Assembly (NCBI GenBank): GCA_024636295.1
Contig: JAGXHI010000056.1
Span: forward strand, 62,001-126,000
Length of the DNA stretch: 64,000 bases
Source of the DNA: Desulfuromonadales bacterium
Lineage (GTDB): Bacteria; Desulfobacterota; Desulfuromonadia; Desulfuromonadales; JAGXHI01
Direction: 5' to 3'
The translations under genes were made by a program, and so were the position numbers. Positions within the stretch are counted from its first letter, which is position 1, and each line of letters begins with the position of its first letter. This document shows positions 35,860-43,987 of the stretch, one piece after another. The notes below the pieces were generated by a model, which was given only the letters and a program-made list of their open reading frames with translations, did not search any database and was not told where the DNA came from.

Positions 35860-38265
35860 ATGACACGTCTGTATATTGCTTTTTTAATGACTGCTTCTCT
35901 GGTGTTGCCGGCGTTTGGAGCGTCCGAAAAGTCTCCGGAAGATTTTCCAGGAGTTTCCGCAGTGGTCCCTCGGGCCGCCGAAGTTGTTGAATCGGCGGGT
36001 CCCGTGCAGGCGGATATCGCGGCTCTTACCGAAAGCTCCCTGCTCCGGGAGGAGATGAAAGCCGCCCGGAATAGCCAGGAAGCACTGGAGGCCCGGACAA
36101 GGGCGCTGGGCGATCCCACAACATGGAATGTCGACCGCCTTCTTGAGATGCGTGGGCGGGCCTCGGAGCAGCGGAATTATCTGAAGCGGCTGATGGACGA
36201 TCTCTCCGAACGACTTTCCAGAATGGAGGCGGTTCGCCGCGCCTGGGAGGAACGAAGGAGCTTCTGGCGCAATTGGGAGCAGGCTCTTGGAAAATCACTT
36301 CCCAGCATTCCCGAAGAGGCCTTTCAGCGGGCCAGAGAAGCGGTCGACGGGGTCCTGGAACTTGTGGAGGCGGGTTTCGGACCGATGTTGGACCTGCAGA
36401 ACGAAATCACGGATTTGCAGGTGCGAAATCTCGAAAGGCTCAACCAGGTGGAAGCGATCCTCAATTCACTGCGGGGAAATACCTTCAGCAGAACAGCCTA
36501 TCCCCTGGCAAGCCTGAAATATATCTCCCAGTTCGGTCCCGGGCTCTGGGAATCCGTAGAGAGCGGGGTGGCGGCGGTTCAGCTGATAAGGAAGGATTTC
36601 CTGCGGGACAGCGGCTGGATTATAACTCTCCAGGTTGTCCTGGCACTGGTCACAGGAATCATTTTCTCCAGGCAGCGGAAAAACCCGAATATCACCAGGG
36701 AATGGCTGTTTCTATTGGCTCATCCCTGGGCGACCGGCATTTTTGTCTCCGTCTCCACTCTGAGCTTCCTCTATCCGATTCCCCCCGCCCTCTGGAGACT
36801 TCTTCTCTGGGCCCTGGCGGCCGGATCGGCTTCCATTCTCATTTCGGGGCTTTTGAAAAATCCCCGCAAAAAGTTCATGGTCTGTCTTCTGGCGGGTCTT
36901 TTTATCCTTTCTCTGTCGCTACAGATCATCTCCCTGCCGCAACCTCTCTATCGGCTCTACCTGACGGTGCTCTGCCTTCTGGGAATTCCCCTCTTTCTGG
37001 TCATCTCATCCCGCAACATCCGACAGCGGGGAAGTTCGGACGGATTCTCCCTTGCGCTTCGCATCGGCGCGGCGGTTCTCTTTGCCTCCTTCGCCGCCCA
37101 GTTCGCAGGCTACGCCAATCTGGCTTCCCGTCTCATTGAATCTTCTGTGGAAACAGTTTTCCTGGGACTTTTCGCGACGATGGTCATCCGCCTGGGGCGC
37201 GGCGCCATCGAATTCGTGCTCACCAGAAAAATTCTGCAGGAGAAGGATTTTTTCCGCCGATACGGCTCTCAACTCGAAAGTCGTCTGGAGCGGATTTTCG
37301 AGATTTTCACAATGGGGTACGCGGCCCTTTATCTGCTGGTGGTCTGGCGTATTTTCGATTCGGTTGCCGAAGCATGGAAATTTCTTCTTGAGAGTGGATT
37401 TCCCTGGGGGGAGACTCAGGTATCACTGCACATGGTGCTGATGATCATTCTGGTTCTGTATGCATCCATTCAGATTTCCTGGGGCATCCGGGCGTTGCTG
37501 GAATCGGAATTTTTCGCCCGGCAAGACCTGGATCGCGGGGTGAGGGATTCCGTCAAAAAACTTCTGCATTATGCCCTGATTCTAGTCGGTTTCCTCCTGG
37601 CGTTAAGTATGGCGGGACTGAGGCTCGAGAACTTCGCCGTCCTGGCCGGTGCGCTGGGGATTGGAATCGGCTTCGGCCTGCAGAATATCATCAACAATTT
37701 CGTCAGCGGACTCATTCTTCTATTCGAGAGACCCATAAAGATCGGGGACCTCATCGTCATGGATGAAGAATGGGGGACGGTCAAAAAACTTGGATTGCGA
37801 TCCACCATTGTCGAGACTCTGGATCGGGCGGAAATCATCGTTCCCAATTCAGATCTTATCTCGGAAAAGGTCACCAACTGGACTCTTTCGACGAAAATTG
37901 CCCGGGTCGTGGTAAAAGTGGGCGTAGCCTACGGAAGTGATGTGAAGAAGGTGCTCGAAATTCTGCAGGAGGCGGCCCAAAGCAACAAAGACGTGCTGGA
38001 ATCGCCTGCTCCTTCGGCACTTTTTATGGAGTTCGGCGAAAGTTCACTCGATTTTGAATTGCGGGCCTGGATTGCGGAGGTGGACAGGCGGCTGATCGTC
38101 AGGAGCGACCTGGGCCAGTTCATCGATGCACGGTTTCGCAAAGAAGGGGTGGAGATTCCCTTTCCGCAGCGCGACCTCCACTTTCGCACCATCGAGAAGA
38201 ACCTGCTGCAGGCCCTGTCCGGCAGGAAGGAAGAAGGCCCGGGGGAGAGAAGCCGAGGGACCTGA
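35860..38265 (+). CDS. MscS-family mechanosensitive channel, large MscK/YbiO-like form
   Basis: An 801-aa protein. Residues 1-20 are a signal peptide (chosen start ATG 35860 with GGGGGAC upstream; an upstream TTG is less likely). A periplasmic coiled-coil region (about 60-220) is followed by around ten membrane segments. The pore helix and MscS beta domain lie near residues 590-700 (AGALGIGIGFGLQNIINNF, LFERPIKIGDLIVMDEEWG), then an alpha/beta C-terminal domain with FPQRDLHFR at the end. It would release osmolytes on down-shock, matching the osmolyte synthesis genes earlier in the window. Confidence 0.92.
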   Translation: MTRLYIAFLMTASLVLPAFGASEKSPEDFPGVSAVVPRAAEVVESAGPVQADIAALTESSLLREEMKAARNSQEALEARTRALGDPTTWNVDRLLEMRGRASEQRNYLKRLMDDLSERLSRMEAVRRAWEERRSFWRNWEQALGKSLPSIPEEAFQRAREAVDGVLELVEAGFGPMLDLQNEITDLQVRNLERLNQVEAILNSLRGNTFSRTAYPLASLKYISQFGPGLWESVESGVAAVQLIRKDFLRDSGWIITLQVVLALVTGIIFSRQRKNPNITREWLFLLAHPWATGIFVSVSTLSFLYPIPPALWRLLLWALAAGSASILISGLLKNPRKKFMVCLLAGLFILSLSLQIISLPQPLYRLYLTVLCLLGIPLFLVISSRNIRQRGSSDGFSLALRIGAAVLFASFAAQFAGYANLASRLIESSVETVFLGLFATMVIRLGRGAIEFVLTRKILQEKDFFRRYGSQLESRLERIFEIFTMGYAALYLLVVWRIFDSVAEAWKFLLESGFPWGETQVSLHMVLMIILVLYASIQISWGIRALLESEFFARQDLDRGVRDSVKKLLHYALILVGFLLALSMAGLRLENFAVLAGALGIGIGFGLQNIINNFVSGLILLFERPIKIGDLIVMDEEWGTVKKLGLRSTIVETLDRAEIIVPNSDLISEKVTNWTLSTKIARVVVKVGVAYGSDVKKVLEILQEAAQSNKDVLESPAPSALFMEFGESSLDFELRAWIAEVDRRLIVRSDLGQFIDARFRKEGVEIPFPQRDLHFRTIEKNLLQALSGRKEEGPGERSRGT

Positions 38266-38313
38266 AAAAAGTCCAGAGAAGATACGCCTTCCACCGAGGG
38301 TGGCCCTCTCAGC

Positions 38314-38661
38314 TCAACGGATGATTTTGAGAAGTTTTTGCTTCTGTTTGTCCAGGTTCTTTTCACTCCTTTCGATAGCTTCCACCAGGTATTTTTTCCA
38401 GTCTTCCGTTGCTTCGCTGCCCTTCCCCATAAGGTCCGAAGTCCATTCGGTCAGATCTTCGACCGACTCGTTAATGCCTTCGGTTATCTCTCGAAGCATT
38501 GTTCCGGCTTCATTTTTGGTTCTGTCGGCGTAGCGCATCAGTTGTCGGCGGGTTTTCTTTCCGGTCTGCGGAGCATAAAGAAGAGCCATTCCCACGCCGA
38601 TGAGGCCTCCGGCCATCAGGATCAGGGCGCCAGCCGCGGTGGATTTTCCGTTTCCCTTCAT
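38314..38661 (-). CDS. YtxH domain protein
   Basis: A 115-aa protein with one N-terminal membrane helix (AGALILMAGGLIGVGMALLY) followed by the YtxH-type APQTGKKTRRQL motif and a long amphipathic helical tail with acidic and basic heptads. ATG 38661 is preceded by AAGGAGG at the right distance and is preferred to an upstream extension. YtxH-like proteins are often stress-induced; the function is unclear. Confidence 0.85.
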   Translation of the reverse strand: MKGNGKSTAAGALILMAGGLIGVGMALLYAPQTGKKTRRQLMRYADRTKNEAGTMLREITEGINESVEDLTEWTSDLMGKGSEATEDWKKYLVEAIERSEKNLDKQKQKLLKIIR

Positions 38662-38984
38662 TAAGTCCTCCTTCATGTGGGGGTTTTTAATTAGTTTTCG
38701 TCCAGAAACGGCCCTTTTCCGCAATCTCCGCGTCAATCCGCGGATTTGATTGTGCGGCGTAAAGTACTACGCCTCCGCTCAAAATCCTTGATTTCCTTGA
38801 TCTTGCGAAAAATTACTCGTTTCCAGATCGAAAGCTGCATTTGTGCTTCCCGGGTTTCCGGACGGTTACTAATTATTAAATCACAGTTTGGGGCTCTTGC
38901 AAGCGGGGGGGCGACGCTTGTGACATGGTGATTCTTCGTGGTATAAGAAGAAGAATTTTTAGTGAAATGAAAGAGGAGTATGAA
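38662..38984. other. Divergent intergenic region between YtxH gene and fabH
   Basis: 323 nt with a promoter candidate for fabH at 38918-38947 (TTGTGA, 18 bp, TATAAG). No gene is supported here. Confidence 0.5.
38918..38947 (+). promoter_or_regulatory. Promoter of fabH
   Basis: TTGTGA (38918-38923), 18-bp spacer, TATAAG (38942-38947). Its position rules out the upstream in-frame start at 38925 and favours GTG 38985. Confidence 0.5.
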
Positions 38985-39971
38985 GTGTCGAATCCAAAAA
39001 CGATGATTCTGGGAACCGGTCATGCCGTTCCCGATAAAATTCTCAGCAATGCCGACCTGGAAAAGATGGTGGATACGTCCGGCCGCTGGATTCAGGAGCG
39101 GACCGGAATCCTGGAGCGCCGGGTGGTTGAGCCGGGTACGCCTCTTTCGGAACTGGCCGTCCTGGCGGGCCGTCGCGCGCTGGAGGATGCAGGAGTCGAT
39201 CCTGCCGATGTGGATTTGATCATCGTGGGGACGGTGACGGGGGATATGAAGTTTCCGGCTACCGCCTGCTTCGTCCAAGCCGCTCTGGGTGCGAGCAATG
39301 CCGCCGCCTTCGACGTTTCCGCTGCCTGTTCGGGGTTCATCTACGGTCTTCAGATCGCCGATGCCCTGATGCAGAACGCCTCCTATCGCAGAGCACTTGT
39401 GATCGGCGGAGATATTCTGACCAGCATGGTCGACTGGGAAGACCGGGACACCTGCATTCTTTTCGGTGATGGCGCTGGCGCTGCCGTTCTTGGGCCAGCG
39501 AAGGAAGGCCGGGGAATTCTTAGTACCTCATTGCGGAGCGACGGCTCTCTTGCGCATCTTCTCTACAACCCCGGTTGCGGAAGTCTTAACCCGCCCACGG
39601 AAGAAAATGTCCGGAAAAAAATTCATACCATCCGCATGGAGGGGCGAGAGGTTTTCCGTCATGCGGTAAAGAATATGACGGAAATTCTGCGTCAGGTGCT
39701 ACGGCAATCGGATCTGGAAATCACGGATCTCGATATGCTGATCCCCCACCAGGCCAACCTGCGGATCATCGAGGCGGTCTCCAAAAAATTTGGTCTGGGA
39801 AGTGATAAAGTATACATCAATGTTGAGCGATTTGGAAACACCTCGGCTGCGTCCATCCCCATCGCGCTGGATGAAGCCAGCAAAAGCGGACGTCTCGGTG
39901 CTGGTGATCATGTCGGTGTGGTTGCATTCGGCGCGGGATTTGCCTGGGCGGCAGGAATCATTCGGCTGTAG
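38985..39971 (+). CDS. fabH: Beta-ketoacyl-ACP synthase III
   Basis: A 328-aa condensing enzyme starting fatty acid synthesis from acetyl-CoA and malonyl-ACP. The Cys-His-Asn triad is seen in FDVSAACSGFIYG, LIPHQANLRI and ERFGNTSAASIP. The start is GTG at 38985: AGAGGAG lies 7 nt upstream and the protein then has the standard FabH length, with the normal VSNPKTMILGTGHAVP opening. It stands alone, not in a fab cluster, so a secondary KAS III role (for example branched-chain primers) is possible. Confidence 0.88.
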   Translation: MSNPKTMILGTGHAVPDKILSNADLEKMVDTSGRWIQERTGILERRVVEPGTPLSELAVLAGRRALEDAGVDPADVDLIIVGTVTGDMKFPATACFVQAALGASNAAAFDVSAACSGFIYGLQIADALMQNASYRRALVIGGDILTSMVDWEDRDTCILFGDGAGAAVLGPAKEGRGILSTSLRSDGSLAHLLYNPGCGSLNPPTEENVRKKIHTIRMEGREVFRHAVKNMTEILRQVLRQSDLEITDLDMLIPHQANLRIIEAVSKKFGLGSDKVYINVERFGNTSAASIPIALDEASKSGRLGAGDHVGVVAFGAGFAWAAGIIRL

Positions 39972-40160
39972 GATCAGCGCAAAAATAGCGGAGGCGTTTG
40001 CATTTTGATCTTACGGAGATAAAATGAAATCAACCACTAGGGAAAGGAGGTCAGGTAATCGAAATCCAGGAAAATTCATCAACTAAACCGGCCTCCTTGC
40101 GAGGCAGATATCGCGCTGGTCGCAGCGTGACCAAGCCGGTGATCTGAAGCCGGCGAAAAA
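39972..40160 (+). other. Structured spacer with a 20-codon micro-frame
   Basis: ATG at 40024 preceded by CGGAGATAAA opens a 20-codon frame beginning MKSTTRERRSG and ending at 40086. AAGGAGGTC inside it can pair with GGCCTCCTT at 40090-40098, and GCCTC-CTTGC-GAGGC is an overlapping alternative hairpin. I cannot say whether this is a leader peptide, a small RNA or chance. Confidence 0.25.
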
Positions 40161-40194
40161 GAAAGTCCCCTCACCTGCCGGTGAAGGGACTTTC
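40161..40194. terminator. Hairpin between fabH and the 6-heme cytochrome gene
   Basis: GAAAGTCCCCTCACC against GGTGAAGGGACTTTC, a 15-bp stem with one mismatch and loop TGCC. It lies between convergent genes and probably ends transcription from both sides, though T-runs are short. Confidence 0.65.
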
Positions 40195-40226
40195 AGCATG
40201 ATCTGCAACCCGCCTGTTTTGTTCTT

Positions 40227-41663
40227 CTATTCTCCCCGTAATACATCCAGTATTTCTGGATTTTTTTCTTCTTCGGCAAGAACCAGATGGCAGGTGTCGC
40301 AATCGGACGATATCACTTCGCCGGTTTCCGATTCATGCATGCCGTCATGACACCTGAAGCAGCCGATGTCGAAATCTTCTCCATGGCCGATATGATTAAC
40401 ATAGGTATCCCACTCGATATCCATCTCCGGGAAAACATTTTTCGCATAGGCGCCCTGGATTCCCTGAATCGCGGTCGCAAGCAGAGACGGGTTTTCCCTG
40501 ATCAGATCAGGATACTTCTGCTGATACCATTCCTGCAGAGTGGATTCGATCTGGGCAAGGGCCTCTTCCTGGGAATCATATTCCCGGGTGACGACCTCCA
40601 TGGCCATTTTCTTGATGAACGGCAGTTCCGCCGGAATTTCACCGGCAAAGATATTTTCGTTTATGGCATCATTCGCCGGCTGATAAATATGGGTCGGCCG
40701 ATTATGGCAATCGATGCAGTCCATCTCCCGGGGTTCGAAACCCTCCTCCACCTCGCCACTCCGGAAAACCGTAGTGCTGCCGTCTGCCTTGGTCAGGGTG
40801 ACGACAGGTATGGTCAATCTTTCGCGGTCGGCCGTGAAGGTGATCTTGTTCTCCGGGGCAACGTGCCAGTGGATGCCGTGAGGGCTTTGGACACGACTGC
40901 CTGCGGAGCCGATCTTCATCAGCAGGACGGTCTTCACCTCTGTGTTTTCCTCGTCCGTCAGGTATTTGTTCCGAACCGAGAGTTTTTCTCCGTGAAATTT
41001 CTCCGGCCGATGGCACTGTTCACATGTTTCTCTGGCGGGACGAAGGTCATGTACGGGAGTTTCAATCGGTTTGGAGTAGGTGTCCAGAACAACAGCGAAG
41101 AGCTGCCGGGTACCTGAAAGTTTCGATTTGGCGAACCATGTGGCGCCGGATCCGATGTGGCATTCAATGCACTTGACCCGGGAGTGGGGAGAATTCTGAT
41201 AAGCCGTATATTCCGGATGCATGACCGAGTGACAGAATTTTCCACAGAAAGCATTCGATTCCATGTAATGGTAGCCACTATAGCTGAGCAGGCCCAGAAT
41301 CAGAAAATTGACGATGGTGAGGAAAACCCCGAAGAAAATAAGCCGGCGCACCCGGACGAAGCGGGACGCATCGGTGAAGTGTTCCCTGAGATAATCCAGC
41401 GTGAAAAGGCGGACCTCCTCTTTTCCTTTCAAGAAAAAGAGGCCGATGAAAACCATGACAAGTCCGACCATGAAAGCCGGACCGAGCAGCATGTAGATGA
41501 CAGCACCGAAATAAGGATTGTCGATGTGAAACCAGATGTCTACAATGATCAGTGAAAGTAGAAATGGAAATGTAACCGTGGTGATCATTGCGCCAAGCAA
41601 AGATACCCGGCTGCGGGCGATTCCCTTGAAAAAAGCATCGATGATGTTGGTAATCCTGGCCAT
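40227..41663 (-). CDS. Membrane-anchored hexaheme cytochrome c, NapC/NirT-like
   Basis: A 478-aa protein with three N-terminal membrane segments (about residues 21-43, 52-78, 107-130) and a periplasmic part with six haem sites: CGKFCH (a CX3CH site), CIECH, CEQCH, CIDCH, CFRCH and CDTCH. The segment ESNAFCGKFCHSVMHPEYTAY matches the first haem of quinol-oxidising NapC/NrfH-type proteins, with Met as possible ligand. ATG 41663 (MARITNIIDAFFKG) is used instead of a TTG 24 nt upstream. Likely role: menaquinol oxidation and electron delivery to periplasmic cytochromes. Confidence 0.85.
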   Translation of the reverse strand: MARITNIIDAFFKGIARSRVSLLGAMITTVTFPFLLSLIIVDIWFHIDNPYFGAVIYMLLGPAFMVGLVMVFIGLFFLKGKEEVRLFTLDYLREHFTDASRFVRVRRLIFFGVFLTIVNFLILGLLSYSGYHYMESNAFCGKFCHSVMHPEYTAYQNSPHSRVKCIECHIGSGATWFAKSKLSGTRQLFAVVLDTYSKPIETPVHDLRPARETCEQCHRPEKFHGEKLSVRNKYLTDEENTEVKTVLLMKIGSAGSRVQSPHGIHWHVAPENKITFTADRERLTIPVVTLTKADGSTTVFRSGEVEEGFEPREMDCIDCHNRPTHIYQPANDAINENIFAGEIPAELPFIKKMAMEVVTREYDSQEEALAQIESTLQEWYQQKYPDLIRENPSLLATAIQGIQGAYAKNVFPEMDIEWDTYVNHIGHGEDFDIGCFRCHDGMHESETGEVISSDCDTCHLVLAEEEKNPEILDVLRGE

Positions 41664-41780
41664 CCCGAGAGTTCCCTTTCCCTTCAAAGAAAATTTAATC
41701 TTTAGCAGATCTCAAGATATTCTTCATTATTTCATCAAAATGTCCAGCATTTTTCCATCAAATGGTATCATTTGCTCAAA

Positions 41781-41810
41781 CAAAAGGCTGCATTTCGACT
41801 GCAGCCCTTT
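41781..41810 (-). terminator. Terminator of the 74-aa membrane protein gene
   Basis: On the minus strand AAAGGGCTGCA, loop GTCGAAA, TGCAGCC then TTTTGTTTG. Stem of 7 perfect base pairs extended by a G-T and A-T pairs. It separates the small gene from the hexaheme cytochrome gene. Confidence 0.7.
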
Positions 41811-41848
41811 GTTTACAAATGCTTATCATTGCGCTGGACGGGAGGGAA

Positions 41849-42073
41849 TCACGCTCCGCCGATGGCAGTGAACCAGCCCCTTACCATCTCGAACGGCCCG
41901 CCGGAAGAAATCGCACCTCCTGCCAGGGCGGCGATCGCCCAGAGTCCGATCATAAAGGTGATCAACAGGGTCAATACCAGAGAAGCTCTGAATGTGATCT
42001 GGAGCAGGTTGACCCCGATCTGAGATATTTCCTGCTCATTCCCTCGTGTTGTTGCCGTGGCCATGTCTTTCAT
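41849..42073 (-). CDS. Small single-helix membrane protein, 74 aa, related to the 53-aa proteins at 51545 and 51938
   Basis: ATG 42073 has GGGAGG 7 nt upstream; the frame continues further upstream without support. After a polar N-terminus (MKDMATATTRGNEQEIS) comes TFRASLVLTLLITFMIGLWAIAALAGGAIS in two overlapping parts, a membrane helix. The pattern T[FY][RK]A...[LA]W.[LI]..L.G is shared with the 53-aa proteins further along. A C-terminal extension ends VRGWFTAIGGA. Function unknown; always seen here beside cytochrome genes, so a structural subunit of a cytochrome complex is the simplest guess. Confidence 0.65.
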   Translation of the reverse strand: MKDMATATTRGNEQEISQIGVNLLQITFRASLVLTLLITFMIGLWAIAALAGGAISSGGPFEMVRGWFTAIGGA

Positions 42074-42144
42074 GCGTAACCTCCCTTTTTCGAGCTGGAA
42101 GAAAAAGCCAGCCGTTATTGTTGGAATCCTGCCCTCTTGCATAA

Positions 42145-42173
42145 ACACTAACAACCCATGCGCCAGATGTCAA
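42145..42173 (-). promoter_or_regulatory. Promoter candidate of the 74-aa membrane protein gene
   Basis: TTGACA (42168-42173), 17-bp spacer, TAGTGT (42145-42150, only 3 of 6 consensus). 72 nt before the start codon. Confidence 0.45.
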
Positions 42174-42309
42174 GAAAAAATACAATAAAATCAATTACTT
42201 AGCTTACAATGGAAATGTTGCAAATAGTGGACGAGTAAAAATACCGCAAACCTGAAACTTCAAATTGTCAACTGGTTTTGTGGCGGAAGTAAGGGCAGGA
42301 TTTAAAGGC

Positions 42310-42352
42310 GTCGCAAAAAGTCCGCCCTGCGGCGCTACGGCGTTTTTTCAGG
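42310..42352 (+). repeat. Dispersed repeat GTCGCAAAAAGTCCGC..., copy 2
   Basis: Begins with the same 16 bases as copy 1 (21629-21674, opposite strand) and ends GTTTTTTCAGG. The middle differs but keeps GGCG and TACG blocks. Confidence 0.7.
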
Positions 42353-42409
42353 ACCTCGACATACCTGATGTATGCCTTCGCCCCTGAAAAACCACCAGGC
42401 CTTTGTAGT

Positions 42410-42506
42410 GACGAAATTTTTGCTTAGCCATCCTATGAGTTTTTGCGAAGGCATCATGCCTTGAGACGGAATTTTTTTCTCGGCCATCCTGTGGATTTTG
42501 CGAGGA
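42410..42506 (+). repeat. Two imperfect direct repeats of about 42 bp
   Basis: Units 42410-42451 and 42465-42506 share GACG-AATTTTT, GCCATCCT, TG-G and TTTTGCGA blocks in the same order. They continue the dispersed repeat just upstream. Confidence 0.6.
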
Positions 42507-42559
42507 TCGGGGATTGGAAGAAATCGGTGTGCATTGGAACTTTCAATCCTGTGCAGGAG

Positions 42560-43003
42560 TCAGGCTCTCTCCTGAAGCAGAGCCTGCTCCGCGGCGGCCT
42601 TATCCTTTGCCTCTTTCATTGCCTTGACGAAAACTTCGCAGTTCTGGCAATGGTTTTTGTCTTTGGCGCACGAGGTATTGACTCTCTCCCAGCAGGGGAG
42701 GGTTTTGTCAATGTAGGCCGAGCAGTTCTCCCTCACCTCGGGTGAGCAGCCTTTTATTTCCCAACAGGGGCTGAGTTCCAGAAGTTTCTTTATTCCGGGG
42801 ATGCTGATGCCCTCATCGTGGATCAAGTACCGCAGACATTGAACCCAATCAATATCGTCATTGGAGAAGTAGCGCTTCTGTCCCTGTCTGGCGGGTTTGA
42901 TCAGTCCTTCTTCCTCATAGATCCGAATAGTCCTCGGGTGGACGCCCAGGAGTTTGGCGGCGACACTGATTGGATAGATGGGATCGCTATTGGATACGGC
43001 CAT
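42560..43003 (-). CDS. MerR-family regulator with Cys-rich two-CW tail
   Basis: A 147-aa protein. Residues 10-80 form a MerR-type winged helix (YPISVAAKLLGVHPRTIRIY, YFSNDDIDWVQCLRYLIHDEG), close to the HspR branch. The tail (residues 84-125) has seven cysteines with two PCWE motifs (PCWEIKGC and PCWERV) and CQNC, resembling the two-CW domain seen in Desulfuromonadota signalling proteins; it could hold an Fe-S cluster or zinc and sense redox state. It lies divergent to the small membrane genes at 43495. A perfect TGCAGG-TC-CCTGCA inverted repeat lies 20 nt before its start. Confidence 0.85.
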   Translation of the reverse strand: MAVSNSDPIYPISVAAKLLGVHPRTIRIYEEEGLIKPARQGQKRYFSNDDIDWVQCLRYLIHDEGISIPGIKKLLELSPCWEIKGCSPEVRENCSAYIDKTLPCWERVNTSCAKDKNHCQNCEVFVKAMKEAKDKAAAEQALLQERA

Positions 43004-43022
43004 TTATTTTCCTCCCCAATGG

Positions 43023-43036
43023 TGCAGGTCCCTGCA
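43023..43036. promoter_or_regulatory. Inverted repeat in the merR-like leader
   Basis: TGCAGG-TC-CCTGCA, perfect, between the promoter candidate at 43074-43101 and the start codon at 43003. Possibly an autoregulatory operator. Confidence 0.4.
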
Positions 43037-43392
43037 GTCTCCGGGGTTCGGAGCGCGCGGGTTTGGAAGATTTTTTATAATCAGAAAGTACCTTATCTTA
43101 ACATATTTTGAATACAAAAGGGTAGCAAATTAACCTCCGGAAAGAACAATGTTCTGAATCTCAACGGAACCTGCGTGTCGAAGCCGAATGAAAACAAATA
43201 GATGAATTTGCGTCAATCTGGCCGCACCGTGCCCTTTGGACCTTTCTTGTCCCTGCGGATTGTCCTCGCCAAACCCAGCCCGGGCAAAATACCGTCTCCA
43301 AATTGAATGCGGATCTACCAGGCCCATTCCCGTAAACCTTAACATCAGAATTGTAAATAAAATGAAATAATTTGTTGCGCTGCAAACTTTTA

Positions 43393-43420
43393 TGTGGTAA
43401 TTGTTTGTTGCAAGTGCAAC
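43393..43420 (+). promoter_or_regulatory. Shared bipartite motif, site A
   Basis: TGTGGT (43393-43398), 8 bp, GTTGCA-AG-TGCAAC (43407-43420), a perfect inverted repeat. It is 75 nt upstream of the 47-aa gene at 43495. The same arrangement occurs at 45381-45408 and 50377-50403. Confidence 0.6.
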
Positions 43421-43494
43421 GGAAGCGGGTAGGTTTAGGGGCGGAACAGAGGTTGGAATAACAAACTTTTCGGCAGGAAAGAAGGAGGTGCAGC

Positions 43495-43638
43495 ATGAGA
43501 CAGGAGCAGGCCATAACGAATTATCTTGTAAAAACCTACCTGATTGCCCTTTTTGCGGTCCTCGGCGTCGGATCGGCAATCACCGCGGTGCTCGTTCTGT
43601 GGCAACCTCTTGCGTGGTTGGCCGCGAATTTCTTCTGA
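43495..43638 (+). CDS. Small membrane protein, 47 aa (family A)
   Basis: Short gene with an excellent GAAGGAGG ribosome site. The protein begins MRQEQAITNYLVKTYL and has one membrane helix (about residues 16-37) ending LAWLAANFF. It has exactly the same length as the proteins at 51366 and 51748 and shares the pattern M[KR].E, a central Tyr-Leu or Gln-Leu, an LG or MG pair, V.W..L..L and a final aromatic/aliphatic pair. Function unknown. Confidence 0.65.
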   Translation: MRQEQAITNYLVKTYLIALFAVLGVGSAITAVLVLWQPLAWLAANFF

Positions 43639-43690
43639 GGCATGAACTCAAATGACGCGAATCAAACGGAAAACCGGGAGAGAGGGAAAA

Positions 43691-43885
43691 ATGGGAATGG
43701 AGACCCTGTGCAAGTTCGGCCGTTTTCTGGCGCTGGTTATTTCAATCTCGCTGATCACTGCTTTTCTGCTCCTGGCCACCGTGCCTGATATCGGAAGGGC
43801 GGCCGGGGTGAGCGCTTCGGTGATTGCCGCCCTGCTGGTCGCAATGTATGATTTCGGTTTATTCGACCAGGAACTGCGGATTTGA
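43691..43885 (+). CDS. Small membrane protein, 64 aa
   Basis: ATG 43691 follows GAGAGAGGGAAAA and is preferred to an in-frame ATG at 43652, which has no ribosome site. Two hydrophobic segments are predicted, FLALVISISLITAFLLLATV and GVSASVIAALLVAMYDFGLF, ending in a short polar tail. It sits 52 nt after the 47-aa gene and just before a strong terminator, so the two form a small transcription unit. No family recognised. Confidence 0.6.
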   Translation: MGMETLCKFGRFLALVISISLITAFLLLATVPDIGRAAGVSASVIAALLVAMYDFGLFDQELRI

Positions 43886-43934
43886 ACAACACCGGGAACC
43901 GTCTCTGCCTTGGGGGAATCCCCGGGCATGAAAC

Positions 43935-43962
43935 AAAAAACGGCGCAAAAGCGCCGTTTTTT
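43935..43962. terminator. Bidirectional terminator
   Basis: A6-CGGCGC-AAAA-GCGCCG-T6, a perfect stem between the small membrane genes (+) and the octaheme cytochrome gene (-). Confidence 0.93.
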
Positions 43963-43987
43963 CGTCGGGGGTTCCAGGCAAGCAGTA

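Larger units (their letters stand above)
42074..42559. other. Intergenic stretch with promoter and repeats
   Basis: Contains, on the minus strand, TTGACA (42168-42173), 17-bp spacer and TAGTGT (42145-42150) reading toward the 74-aa gene; one TTGCA half-site near 42210; the dispersed repeat at 42310-42352 and two imperfect 42-bp direct repeats at 42410-42506. No gene seen. Confidence 0.5.
43004..43494. other. Divergent control region, merR-like gene to small membrane genes
   Basis: 490 nt without a credible gene. It contains the inverted repeat TGCAGG-TC-CCTGCA (43023-43036), a minus-strand promoter candidate (TTAAGA 43096-43101, 16 bp, TATAAA 43074-43079), motif site A (43393-43420) and GG-N10-TTGGAATAA at 43443-43461. 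Confidence 0.55.

Noticed and set aside
43130-43579. 149-codon minus-strand frame in the merR/small-gene control region
   Set aside because: It overlaps motif site A and the well-supported 47-aa gene on the other strand and shows no protein features.
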